A stretch of 64,000 bases of DNA from Urechis unicinctus (Eukaryota; Annelida; Polychaeta; Xenopneusta; Urechidae): positions 35,829,317 to 35,893,316 of the forward strand of contig CM067349.1 in the NCBI GenBank assembly GCA_034190875.2, read 5' to 3'. Shown one piece after another: positions 11,946-61,280 of the stretch. The notes beneath the pieces are model-generated. The model did not search any database and was not told where the DNA came from. It saw nothing but the letters and a program-made list of their open reading frames with translations. The translations under genes were made by a program, and so were the position numbers. The first letter of the stretch is position 1. Each line of letters opens with the position of its first letter.

Positions 11946-14900
11946 GTATATACAAAGTAACCAGTAAACAAGAAAATGGCTTTCACTGATAAAACCACCC
12001 TCTCATAGTATTTAATCTTTTGAGTTGAAACATATCAAAACATTGAATACCAAGTTTACATATATATTTATTGGTTCATTTCAATATTTGTATCTTGATA
12101 TATTATCTTATGTACAGAGCTGAGCAATTAAAACCACCGGACCCCTTGGCAAACGCCCCATCCCCTCCATCGTCACCTTCTGCTGCTCGAAGGGAAGTGT
12201 CCAACAAGACCGTCATGCCTGGCCCACTGGGCTTTTCTCTTCGTGAAGACCAAATAGGGCAAAATACAGCAGCACAACCGGCAAGGAGAGGGGTAGGGGC
12301 TTCATATGGGGGAGGAGTTCATGCTGGAGTGGGAGGGGCATCCTCCAGCGCAGGTGGAGCTGGAGAATATACCAAAGAAGAAATTCACGTGCTAAGGTGA
12401 TTCTTGATAGCTATGATTTAAATTTATGCGTTATGGAAGCCTATATAAAACTGACAAATCTGTAAATCCAAACTATTAAGTAGGTTCCAGCAAAACTTTA
12501 TATTTATTCAACCAGCTCTCTTTTTAGAGTTTTTGTCAAGTCATTCATCCCACAATGACTTTCAGAACAACATCGTGTATCAATGGCCGGAATTTTGTTC
12601 CCTTTATGGCTGCTGACCTTAAGGAGAGGTTTGGGTACCCTGTACCTTTTGGGTAAGGTCAATCTCACTTCCATCTTTTTACCTTGGATGTTTGCTATTA
12701 CCCCTAGCCTTTATTTTTTTATCATCACCTGAAGTATTTTATACCATAGTGAACTTAATGGAGATGCAAATAAGTAACCTGATTTTAATATAAAATTAAA
12801 ATTTCCACTCATAACTTGATTGTTTGTTGAGCATTGCACTGATGAAATGCTACAGAGATCGGGATGGGAAGCTGGCATTGTCTCCCAAACAGAGGAGTCG
12901 CCTTGAGGGCTGGCGGAGACCAGAAGACATCATGTCCAATCCTCAGATGATCTACGCTGTCTCCAGCTTCAGTATCAAGCAGGTTGGTGTAGCATCTCAG
13001 GATCTAGGTCAGCTGGTGCTCGTGAAATGAAAAACCCTGTCAGCTTTCGATCCTCTTGTTACAAAATGATTAGTATTGATAAGTGGATTGAGATGAAATA
13101 AGTTGATGCTGACTGTAGATGAATCTATCTATAGATTTATTCACTATTTATCCACTCAATTTCATGTGACAATTTTTATCTGACTTGTGATTGTTGTGAT
13201 ACAGACTATTGTGTCTGACTGCTCCTTTGTGGCGTCGCTGGCCATATCAGCTCAGTACGAGAGGCGTTTCAACACCAAACTCATCACAAGGTCAGTGAGT
13301 GCATCATCAGGGCCTCTTTCATCATGAGTCAGTCAGGCCCGGTGAATCCTTCCCTGCCCGGCTACCCAGCATTCCATTTTCTAGGGTTATCTGTTGGCTA
13401 AGATAAAGCTTGTTTTAAGTTATATGTAAGTCTTGAGTGTTGGTTATCAGGCTAATGGTGTGTTGGACGAAGAACAGCTCAACTCACTTATACCCAGCCA
13501 TTTACCTTTTTATGTATTCCAATGTCTAGTTATTGAATGGTTCTTTTTTAAAACCAAGCTTCTGGTTTCTAATATGTGTGTGTGTGTGTGTTATGTTTAG
13601 TATCATCTACCCTCAGAACAGGAAGGGGGAGCCACAATATAACCCGTGTGGCAAGTACATGGTCAAGCTTAATATCAATGGCGTTCCTAGGAAGGTCAGA
13701 TTCTGTGCTTCTAACCAGAGCCTTACTTACTTATTGACATACCATACCCTTAGACCCTCATCTGTTATACATATTGACATACCATACCTTTAAATATTAA
13801 CTTTACCCTCATACGTGATCTGATATCTCACCTGGATATGTGGTCTGATTACAGGTGATCATCGATGACTACTTGCCAGCAGGGAGGGGCAGTGACTTGC
13901 TCTGTTCTTACTCCAATAACCGTAACGAACTCTGGGTGTCGCTGCTGGAGAAGGCCTACATGAAGGTTATGGGCGGATATGACTTCCCAGGCTCTAATTC
14001 GGTATGAGGACCCCATAGTTCCATGTATGGCAAAAGAGGGCTTCTTAATCAATGCTGGTTCAGGGGCCGTCATGGGTTTGATTCATGCTGTGGTTAAATT
14101 GTGACAGTTAATGACCTACTTAGCAAATGTTGTTATATTGTCATGTATGGACTTACTGATGATATGTTGAAAGTTTCCTAAAATATCAACCTTGTTGGTT
14201 GTAGAACATTGACCTAAACGCTCTAACAGGCTGGATCCCTGAACGTGTAGCGATTCGCCCTGGATCAAGTGAGTTTGATCCTGACAAGGAATTCAAGAAA
14301 ATTAAGGATCGTTTCCACCGAGGAGACTGTCTTGTTACGGTGGCTACAGGCGAGCTATCTCAGGATGAGGCTGACAGAGCTGGACTGGTATCTACACATG
14401 CATACGCCATGCTGGATATCATCGAGATCAAAGTAGGTTGGCTTCATTGTAGATATCATTGAGATCAAAGTTAGTTAGCTTCATTGTAGATATCGTCAAC
14501 ATCAAAGTAAGTCTACCCCATCCTGGGTATCACTGAGTAAATCTACACAATCCTTAATATCTCCGAGATCACAGTAAGTCTGAGCCAGCCTGGATATTTG
14601 TGTGACCAAAGAATGTCAGCTTATTGGTGGAATGAACAGTAAAAACGTAAGTTGGCTTGATGTAAGTATCATCTAGGTCAAATTATGACACTGGCATACT
14701 GGATATCTTTAAGATCAAAGTAAGCTAAGGTTATAATTGGAACTTCAGGATCAAAACAATTCTGCTTCATGGTGGGAATAATTGGGATCAGACTGGTAGG
14801 CTCAATATCATCATGATCTATGTAAGCAAGTGAATGGTCGGACACCATAGTGGAAATCATTGGGTTCTAATTAAGTCTGTACAGATGAGTTCAGAATGAA

Positions 14901-17688
14901 CTGCTTCTTATATTGACCGTAGCGAACCAGAAGAGTGTGTTGTCAGAAGAGTTAGTTGCCAGAAGAGTGTGTTAACAGAAGAGTGTGTTGTCAGTTAGAA
15001 TTTGAAATTTACCTTTTCTATCCACTGTAACTCAATGTAAACATGATTGCTGTGTAAGAATGACAATTCCCTTTGAGTGTGATAGGAAAACAATCATAAT
15101 TGTGTGTTGTCCATGCTTCGCTGATTTTATGTGTTAAGGGCTTCAAGTTATTTCAATTAAAGAATCCCTGGAGTCACATGCGCTGGAGGGGCAACTTCTC
15201 AGAGTTAGACAAAAAGCACTGGACTCCTGACCTGCAGAAAGCTTTGAACTTTAATCCTGACACAGCTGCCTCTGTAGATAATGGTTAGAATTGTTATTTT
15301 ACTTCACCTGTCCCAAACCTGACCAATTTATTATCCTATTGATTCACAGTTATGATGAGAGGAGATGTTTGATTGTATTTTACCTGTGTACAGGTGTGTT
15401 TTGGATTGACTATGAATCCATGATGAAGTTCTTTGACGTGATTTATATCAACTGGCGGCCATCTATATTTGATCACACCACCTGCATGCACTAGTCAGTC
15501 TGTTTATTTTACACCAGTTTATCTCTAGAGTGGAATCTATTTTAATGCTTTCTGGTTTGCTCAAGAACTAGTCACTTACTTTGACCTCTTGTTAAAATGA
15601 AAACTGTGGCTCTCATTTTATAACCTTATAAGAGCTATAGGCTTGCATCAGACACACCCTCAATATGATGTATTTATTCATTTCAACCGTCCTATATATT
15701 GCATTTTCCATGATGACAGCTGATGTTAAATCCCAGGATACACCCCATTCAATACCTGCTTATATTTGTATGTGGGTGACTAATGCGGTGACTGTTTACC
15801 ATGTGTGTGTTGCAGTACGTGGACAGCTAAAGAGGGTCCCAAGAAAGACCTCTACAATATTGGTGATAACCCACAGTACAGGTTAGAGGTCAAGGCCAAT
15901 GAAGGGGCTGTGGTCTGGATACTGCTGACTCGGCACATTACAGATAAGGTCAGATTACATTGGGTCAACACCAATAGCTGCAGACTTTTTGATCATCGTC
16001 CAATGTTGCGGATGCAGTTGTTTTGATTAAGTGGCCATTTAGAGACATGTTACTTTTTGTATTGTCTTTGGATATCAGTGGCTATACTTTATATTGGGTA
16101 CATGTTATCTGTCCCGAAGTTATTTCCCTGTGAACTATGATATTGTAGTCCCATTTGTATAAAAGTCAATGTTATGTGCAGGATGACTTTGCCAACAACA
16201 GAGAGTTCATTACCCTTGGTGGTCTATAAAACCGATGGCAGGAGAATCTTCTACCCCAGTGAGTGTCTGAAGCATGTATAACATTTACCAGCATTCACTT
16301 GCTCCTTTTAAAATACAACACAAGCAGGGAAACCCAACTCATATGCATGAGTAAATACCGTTATACACATCTGGCTTGGGGGATAGCCACTAAACATAAG
16401 CCTTCTAATATCTTTGCATCGAAAGTTTGCATTTTGAGAATTACAAACCATTGTGAATCAAGGATAGATTTATCCAACCTCCGTTGGTTGAACTATTTCC
16501 TTGGTCTTGTTTTGAGTCATGTAAACGTTGTATAATCTCGTACAACTCAGGTGATCCCCCGCCTCACAAAGACGGCGTACGTATCAACAGCCCGCACTAC
16601 CTGTGTAAAATGGTGCAGGAGAAAGGCACCGGGGTGTATACACTCGTTGTCTCACAGTACGAGAAAAACAACACGATTCACTACACACTGAGGGTATATT
16701 GCACGTGCGATTTCAAACTGTCTCACATCAAGGAGCCGTACAACCCCAAGTATGAGAAACAGGTTGGTGAACATCGTGAGGGCTACAGGTAGTGAGTTTT
16801 TGAGGGAGAGAGAATGCCACTGGTATAATTATTAATATATAATTGCTTTAACCATTGATGAATAAAAGCTTGATATAAATTGAAGTCCATGAGGAACTGT
16901 CATTATTATTGATGTTATTATGTTAATCTAAAATGAAGTGGCTGGGCTTTCATGTTACTAGGTAACCGGGGAATGGAAGGGGAGAACAGCTGGTGGTTGT
17001 CCAAACTACCCCGATACATTCCCCAACAACCCTATTTACCAGCTGCGAGTCGACAAGCCTGGCTGCCATGTGCTGGTGGAGTTACGTGGACCCAAGTAAG
17101 GCTTGTTCTCGTTCATTAGGCTGCTGTGTTTGGTGTTGAAGACCTCACATTCATTTAAGAAACCTTGTCACGATACAATCTGTACATTAACAGAACCTTC
17201 ACAGATTCTCTTGTCAAATCAATTGTGTGTAGAAATTGCAGTGTTGGGTTCACTATTGTGGCTGTTGACGTACCTGGATGCCCCGACAACCTGAAACGCC
17301 AATCATCTGGAGCATACAGGTAAATACTTATCTTCACTGATTCCTTCATGTTAAATTTAGCATTATATCATATCACACCATATTTTGTATAATGCCCACA
17401 TTGTCATTACTGTAGGAATCGTAGTTCTAATGATATTATAATATGCGTTTATAATATCTTCCAATCAAATACCAGTCTAAGGAGCAAATGATTATTTTTG
17501 AGGATTAACTTGCATTGGACCTGTGTAATGTGTTTGGTTCCAGACCAGGGTTCTGTGTTCTGGAGGTTGACAATCTCCCTCGAGGTGTGTACAACATACA
17601 ACCATGCACCTTCCTGCCGAACCAAGAGTTACCATTCTTCCTCAACATCAGTTCATCCACTCCCATCTCGCTCACACACATGCAGTAA
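10619..17688 (+). CDS. CAPN7: Calpain-7 orthologue (MIT-calpain), 20 exons
   Basis: A non-classical calpain cysteine protease, which in vertebrates binds ESCRT-III proteins through its MIT domains. Exons: 10619-10723, 10949-11057, 11204-11250, 11404-11520, 11878-11945, 12118-12396, 12566-12652, 12856-12982, 13205-13290, 13601-13694, 13855-14001, 14205-14432, 15139-15283, 15394-15493, 15816-15948, 16182-16258, 16551-16762, 16962-17095, 17233-17319, 17544-17688. All junctions are GT-AG and phases agree except in exon 16. The product is about 841 residues (human about 813). The start ATG follows a strong acceptor by 12 bases and gives [11 protein letters not shown], matching the family N-terminus, so at least one 5' UTR exon must lie upstream. 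Catalytic Cys319, His487 and Asn507 are present with the same spacing as human Cys290, His458 and Asn478. Exon 16 has an apparent +1 frameshift near 16,220. The family call is secure. Confidence 0.97.
11655..11870. repeat. Intronic minisatellite resembling the exon 5 acceptor
   Basis: About seven diverged units of 30-38 bp with consensus TGATGTCTGTCAGAAATATG followed by ATAAAA. The real acceptor immediately to the right reads GATGTTGTCTGTTTCAG followed by AGAAATCAGA. It therefore looks like the last member of the array. Several units end TGTCAG or TTTCAG and could act as decoy acceptors. Confidence 0.7.
12118..15948 (+). CDS. CAPN7: Calpain-7 exons 6-15: linker and CysPc protease core
   Basis: Exon 6 (279 bp) encodes a Pro/Ser/Gly-rich linker before the conserved [10 protein letters not shown]. 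Exons 7-15 encode the papain-like calpain core. [14 protein letters not shown] in exon 9 holds the nucleophile Cys319. [10 protein letters not shown] in exon 12 holds His487. [10 protein letters not shown] in exon 13 holds Asn507. The segments [23 protein letters not shown] and [20 protein letters not shown] are close to human CAPN7. As expected for this branch, the EF-hand penta domain of classical calpains is absent. Exon 13 uses an AAG acceptor. Nothing in the core suggests loss of catalysis. Confidence 0.95.
14415..14870. repeat. Intronic array copying the calpain-7 exon 12 donor
   Basis: The exon end GATATCATCGAGATCAAA plus its donor GTAGGT is followed by diverged tandem copies. Examples are GATATCATTGAGATCAAA-GTTAGT, GATATCGTCAACATCAAA-GTAAGT, AATATCTCCGAGATCACA-GTAAGT and, near 14,702, GATATCTTTAAGATCAAA-GTAAGC. 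The unit is about 40-45 bp, often with GGCTTCATTGTA between cores. The first member is coding and the others are intronic. Confidence 0.85.
16182..17688 (+). CDS. CAPN7: Calpain-7 exons 16-20: C2-like C-terminal domains
   Basis: These exons encode the two calpain C2-like (domain III) modules. The first has [18 protein letters not shown] and [20 protein letters not shown]. The second has [27 protein letters not shown] and [21 protein letters not shown]. The gene ends LTHMQ then TAA at 17,686-17,688, at the same point as human CAPN7 (ITQLQ). Exon 16 (16182-16258) is 77 bp; phase on both sides requires 76. Translation reads FITL and then leaves the family frame. Confidence 0.93.
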
Positions 17689-18585
17689 TGCTGTCATTAC
17701 TGGTATACTGTAAATGCTTGGGGTGTAGGGATTTCATCCATATCTCATCTGTGATTAAACCTGTGTTGGCTTCATATTGGTGGTTTGACAACCATATTTC
17801 CTGGCAGATATAAGTATATTGTTGAAGCTAGCAGTCAGGATTTCCTTTGAGAATTGAAGTTTTCACCAGCTATTGAACATGTACAAGAGAGGAATGTGAC
17901 ATTGTATCAACTAGTCATGGAAATACCAGCATTCTTGGTTTTTATTTCTTGAAGAATGTGTCAATTGTTTTCGCTGTTTAAATTATTTTTTTTACTTGAT
18001 ATTTGTCTGCAAGAATTGATAATGCATTTCACTTGTTAAGGCTCATCCAGTTTTATTATTAAAATGGAATATTAATATGCTTTGAAGTATGGTTTATTTC
18101 ACCACTACACATGTATGCCTTACATATTACTACAAGGTGACAATGTCAACTTGTGGTAAAATCATAGCCAGCAATTATTTGACCTATTCTCTCTCACTTG
18201 GGATTGAATAATGATGTCCCCTTGATGAGGTTGAATATCGAGAATGTCAAATGACAAAAACCTACAGAAACTTAATCAAGCACAAAGATCATATGGGTTG
18301 GTTGAAAACCAAATAGAGCTCCCAGGGGTTAGCTTTTTATGAGCAGGGCAGCAGGAGGCGGGTTGCTTTCAGACAGTTTCCCGTTAATGTAGAGCAATTT
18401 ATCCTTATATGTTCAATTAAGTTAATGTGTGCAATTAATAAAGGCAGTCTACCCAACAATTATCACATCCTAAGGTATACATGTCACAATCAAGTCCTCA
18501 ATTGAAAATAATGAGGTCCAAATGAAAGCAAGGTCTCCGAGGAACCATGTTAGAGCAGGGTTCAATAAATCATTTTATTGGTCAA
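17689..18585 (+). other. CAPN7: Calpain-7 3' UTR
   Basis: AT-rich non-coding sequence follows the TAA. Candidate plus-strand poly(A) signals AATAAA lie at 18,437-18,442 and 18,564-18,569. The extent is inferred from these signals only. Confidence 0.5.
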
Positions 18586-20974
18586 TACCAAAACAGTCAT
18601 ACTAATAACATATGAATACAATTCAATACATTTCCTGTCTGTAGCTCTGGGTCACCTTTTGAAGGAGTCTGTCAAAGTGTATCAATCAATTAGGACACTG
18701 CCACAGCATATACTGCAAGGTGTGGCAAACCAATTAGCGCATTCCAACTAAAGCACCAGGCAATTTGTCAACAAACAATGAAGCGCTGCAAATACTACTC
18801 CATCCGCATCCAATATAGCCTCAATCAATTCCCATCTACCACCACTTTCTTTGCCATAACAAAATCACATTCCAAGTTCATGTTTTCTTAAATTATTTAA
18901 AAAAAAATCATAATGTAAAACAGTAAACAGTAAAAAAAGCCCATTAGTTTACACATTGTTAATGTTGATAAAGAACATCCGTTAGGATTCCAACTGTGAG
19001 ATATCAAATCATCTCAAATACTCCCGAGAGTCAACAGAACAATGGAGAAGTATGACAATTATTGAAGTACAATACTGGAATGTGACGCAGTGGGATTGTT
19101 CCGGCATTGAGAAAGGGGACTTGTAAACTCGCCATCAATTGTCGCCAATCTACAATTATGATAAACAGTCATTGAAGATGATGGATGATAAATGTTTCAG
19201 ATCCCCTGATGCGGACCTTGAATGACTTGGGATCAATGTCCTGGTAAAAAAACAAAGAAACATATGTACACAGCAGTAACAGCCTGTCTACACATTTCGC
19301 ACAGCATCACCAAACGTCAATGATTCTACAAACAGACACATTATCATCCTAATGTCATAGAAACTTGCTGACACAGCAGTATATGGGCAGGATACATGCT
19401 GTTTCAAGTGATTCTATTAATACAGCCACAAACACACGAGCTATCTCCCCCATCACCAAACTACTGCCATTATACTCGCAATATTCGTCATCCCACAAAC
19501 TCAATTTTTTCAGTACAAAATTTTAATGTCAATCAACATGATATTTCCTTACAGATATTTTGATTCCATTTCCGTGGGACATTAGGTGATGACATGAGCA
19601 ACAAATGAAGATCTCTGGACTCTATGCAACGAGCCCCCCTCCCCTCCCCCACAAGTCTTGAAGCAACCCACACACTCGCACATGCAAATCTCTTTGGTTT
19701 TGCTTCACGCCAACAACAGATATGTATAGCCTTCATTGGAAGCCTTCTACTATAACAGCATTACAACCTAGCCTCAACACACACAAACACTGCCACAAGT
19801 AGCCAGATGAAACAGAGACAACCGACCCTGTATCAAGACTCACATGGCCTACATCAGGGAAGATTTGTCATATTTGCTATGTAAACAGAACAACACAAAA
19901 TGCTGGTCAGTCTAGCAAACCCCTGCTCCTAGCCACGTCAGCATCATCGATTCAATTCAGACGACCTACTCTTAACGTAATCTCTCGCAACCTGAACATT
20001 GAATATCAACTTAAATGTCATTGCTTACAACAAAGTTTAACAACAGCCTCCTATATACGAACTGGTCTCTGATGCAACATTTCCATCCTCTCAAATACAC
20101 CGCGCACCAGAAAAAAATCACAGCTTAATGCCCTTAACCAAATATTGAAGCTAAGCAGCGCGGTTTGGAGAAGAAAACACCAGTGATGATTTTTTTAAAT
20201 CCCAAAATATCACTCCATCTGCCAACAACAACGAAACACATCCATCTCCATTTAAAACATGGATCAGTAACTTGTGGTGAAGTTTATAACAATTCCTCCA
20301 AATACAAAAATAGTCTGCAGATAACTGAAGTGGAAATAAACTCTCAACATGTAACAGACAAAACACATTGTAATCAGCAGCATATTCATCAGGATTAGCA
20401 TAAATTACATTTAGTGGTTGCTAGGTGATATCAGAAGCGCATATATTATGTTAATGTGGTGATTAAACAGGCGCTACATACACTGCTGTTGGACTAGAAA
20501 TCATCATTAGTAATGGTAGCTTTGAGAATGAATACAGCGGTGATGTAACTTGTAGTGGACTGGAGTCACTACACAGGAGATGATGGGACTGTCTAACGCC
20601 AGGCTCAACCCATACGATCGCTTCCATCACACATCCAGAGTACAAGACAACACAGTCACAATGTGGAGTGTCAACGTCTGTGGAATGGCGACAGGGAAAA
20701 AAATGCTGACTCGGCAGTCTGCTAAAGTTCCGACTCGGTGGGCTATGTGCTGTGGCCGCTTCACGTGTCCCAGGCACCACACAGAGACGAGAGAGAGAGA
20801 GAGAGATATGTGATGTGTTTGCCCTGCAGCAGTGAAGAGGAGGAGGAGGAGAATGAGGCTGGGGCCAGGTGGTGGTCGTCGTGGTGGTGGCAAGCAACTG
20901 CATGATGATGGGCCAGCCAGCAGCCAGCTTAGATCGGTCAGTGAGCGGTCAGTGTCAGCTCATGCCAGGTTGTG
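18550..20974 (-). other. PTPN4: Probable long 3' UTR of the FERM-PDZ phosphatase
   Basis: About 2.4 kb with no coding signal follows the TGA at 20,975-20,977 (minus strand) and reaches a minus-strand AATAAA at 18,574-18,579. Part could be intergenic if an unseen earlier signal is used. It contains a short GA tract near 20,790-20,806 and GA-rich sequence near 20,835-20,855. Confidence 0.45.
18564..18579. terminator. Compact bidirectional poly(A) signal between convergent genes
   Basis: The sequence AATAAATCATTTTATT contains AATAAA on the plus strand (18,564-18,569) and AATAAA on the minus strand (plus-strand TTTATT at 18,574-18,579). The calpain-7 gene arrives from the left and the phosphatase gene from the right. 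If both signals are used, the two mRNAs overlap by a few tens of bases at their 3' ends. An alternative calpain-7 signal lies at 18,437. Confidence 0.55.
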
Positions 20975-58778
<37,804 letters not shown>

Positions 58779-58844
58779 GCTGTCTTCGTCCTCCTCACCA
58801 GGGCTGCCAGCAGCACCCCGCCCCCACCACACGGGCTCTGATGA

Positions 58845-59575
58845 CACAAAAAGCAACAGGACATCAACACCAGAGACCTGATTAACAAAACTAACCTCAA
58901 GGCTAGAAACCTGATTAACAAAACTGACATCAAGGCTAGAGACCTGATTAACAAAACTGACATCAAGGCTAGAGACCTGTTTAATAAAACTGACATCAAG
59001 ACTAGACCTGGTAAACAAAACTGACATCAAGGCTAGAGACCTGTTTAATAAAACTGACATCAAGACTAGACCTGGTAAACAAAACTGACATCAAGGCTAG
59101 AGACCTGTTAGTGTTAAACAAACTGATATCAAGGCTAGAGACCTGACTTACAAAACTGACATCAAGGCTCGAGACCTGATTAACAAAACTGACATCAAGG
59201 CTAGAGACCTGTTTAATAAAACTGACATCAAGACTAGACCTGGTAAACAAAACTGACATCAAGGCTAGAGACCTGTTAGTGTTAAACAAACTGATATCAA
59301 GGCTAGAGACCTGACTAACAAAACTGTCATCAAGGCTAGAGACCTGATTAACAAAACTGACATCAAGACTAGAGACCTGGTCAACAACACTGACATCAAG
59401 GCTAGATACCTGGTACACAAAACTGACATCAAGGCTAGAGACCTGGTACACAAAATTGACATCAAGGCTTTAGACCTGGTAAACAAAACAAGTCATCAAG
59501 GCTAAAGACCTGGTAAACAAAACTGACATCAAGTCCAGAGACCTGGTTTAAAAAACTGACATCAAGGCTAGAGAC
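58845..59575. repeat. 33-36-bp minisatellite upstream of the first FERM exon
   Basis: About twenty units of CTGATTAACAAAACTGACAT followed by CAAGGCTAGAGAC. The real acceptor region beside it (58,837-58,880) reads CTGATGACACAAAAAGCAAC, then AGGACATCAACACCAGAGAC. It aligns with the unit as an interrupted first member. On the transcript strand each unit carries a TTTTGTTAATCAG acceptor-like motif. Open frames here are repeat artefacts. Confidence 0.85.
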
Positions 59576-60287
59576 AACAAAACAATACAACAAGGCATTG
59601 AATCTGATAATCACAAGAAGATATCAATACAAGCTATCAAGATGTTGAGATGTTGACCCTGATCAATAAAAATACAACCTTACGGAGACACTAAGACAAC
59701 AATCATGATAAGCTCAAACACAATCTAACAAAAATACACTAGCCCTGACAAGCACAAACACACGAGATCGCTGCTTCAATCAGTAGCTGTTTCTCTCAGA
59801 ACAGAGAATCACTGCAAAACGCAGCAGTGCAGTAAAGTAGAAAATGAGCACTTGCAGTTGTGTGCAACATATTAACAGTAAATGTCTTGTTGTCATAGGA
59901 TGGAGACTTGAGTTCAAAGTTCAGAAGCACGACATCCAGGTTTACAGCACTAACTGGTTGACAATAACAAACCCATACTAATGACACCCATTCTTTCTGC
60001 CATTCACTACAATGTGAAATGCACACATACCAGTTAGAATATATCTTCCCGGTACACATTCATCTGAAAATCCATTATATCATCAGCTACTCGCTAATCC
60101 TGATAATTTGAACATCCCATTCGTAAGGGGACTGAGTTGAGGCGAACCTTCAACAGGAAGCTTTTTAGTGAGTGATCGGTGATCCGCAAAGCCACGCCCC
60201 CGACCGACCACCTAGACTGACATCGGTCAAAGGTCACAGACGACAAGCTGACCACTCGGATGTAAGTATCCTTGACCGCACCCCCTG

Positions 60288-60584
60288 CTAGCCATATATA
60301 GCAGCAGACAGGGCGGCGTGCCCAACCGATGACAACAGACCACGGTAAATCAGATCTTTAACCACAGGATTCTTTCTAAGCGAAGCTAGACTTCCGCTAA
60401 CCACAGACTTCACTACGGGCGACCTCACCGCAGATGGTGCTCGACGGGTAATGGGTGCTTTTCTCAAAACTACTCGAGTTAGATTGTACCTATTGTGAAG
60501 ACACAAATCACATTGTAGCTCCACGCCGTGTGTGTGTGTGTGTGGGTGTGTGGGTGTGTGTTGGGGGAACCTGGCAGTGTACAA
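60288..60584 (-). other. Unexplained open frame near the phosphatase 5' flank
   Basis: The minus strand is open for 98 codons, with a basic, Ala/Ser/Val-rich stretch (TRVVLRKAPITRRAPSAVRS and onward to ALSAAIYG) and a stop. An acceptor-like TTCACAATAG precedes the basic part. I recognise no family. It may be part of an unknown small gene or chance. It lies 1.5 kb upstream of the first coding exon of the phosphatase. Confidence 0.2.
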
Positions 60585-60839
60585 ATCTACACTGGCAAGT
60601 TTGAGAGGCTACAACGGAACTTTTCCCTCGGTAAATGAAGAGCTTATCGTGTAAGCTACTTCGAAATCTAGGGTACGTTTAATGACAATGATATAAATAC
60701 AGTGGTAACAGCACTCCTGTAAATTGGGGGGTCCAACTAAAAAGAAGAAAAATATGGTAACAATATCATGTAGCACTTGACGAGAGTGTAATTCGAGCGA
60801 CCGTCTGAAGACGCGTGACATCATGCAACTAAAAGCAGG

Positions 60840-61170
60840 CAAGCAGGAAGCCACAACCTTAGTAGCATTACGGCGCAACAACCTCAGTAGCATAACCGCA
60901 TTAGCATAATGGTGCAACAATCTCGCCTGTATAATGACACAACAATATCAGTAGAAAAACCTCAAGAAGCAAAACCTCAGTAGGATAATCGTGCAACAAC
61001 ATCTGAAGCATAATGACACAACCTCAGAAGCAAAATGGTGCAACAATCTCTGTAGCATAATGGCACAACCTCAGTAGCATAACCTTAGTAGGATAGTTGT
61101 GCAACAACCCCAATAGTAAAATGGCACAACAACATTACGCCTTTACGGTGCAACAACCTCAGTAGCATAT
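60840..61170. repeat. Degenerate CCTCAGTAGCATAATGG repeat
   Basis: The words ACCTCAGTAGCATAA and GGTGCAACAA(C/T) recur about ten times at irregular spacing. This is an old, diverged array. Confidence 0.7.
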
Positions 61171-61192
61171 TGGTGATTGCACAGTTCGGTAA

Positions 61193-61280
61193 GTATAAGG
61201 TTTAACGGCACACCATCACTGATGTGTTATATGGTACCTACAGCAGAGTAAGATGGTCGAGACAGACATGAAGCTGAAAT
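61193..61280 (+). mobile_element. Dispersed repeat copy, truncated
   Basis: GTAAGTATAAGGTTTAACGG, then GTGTTATATGGTACC, matches the left end of the copy at 5,643. The right part is missing. Confidence 0.5.
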
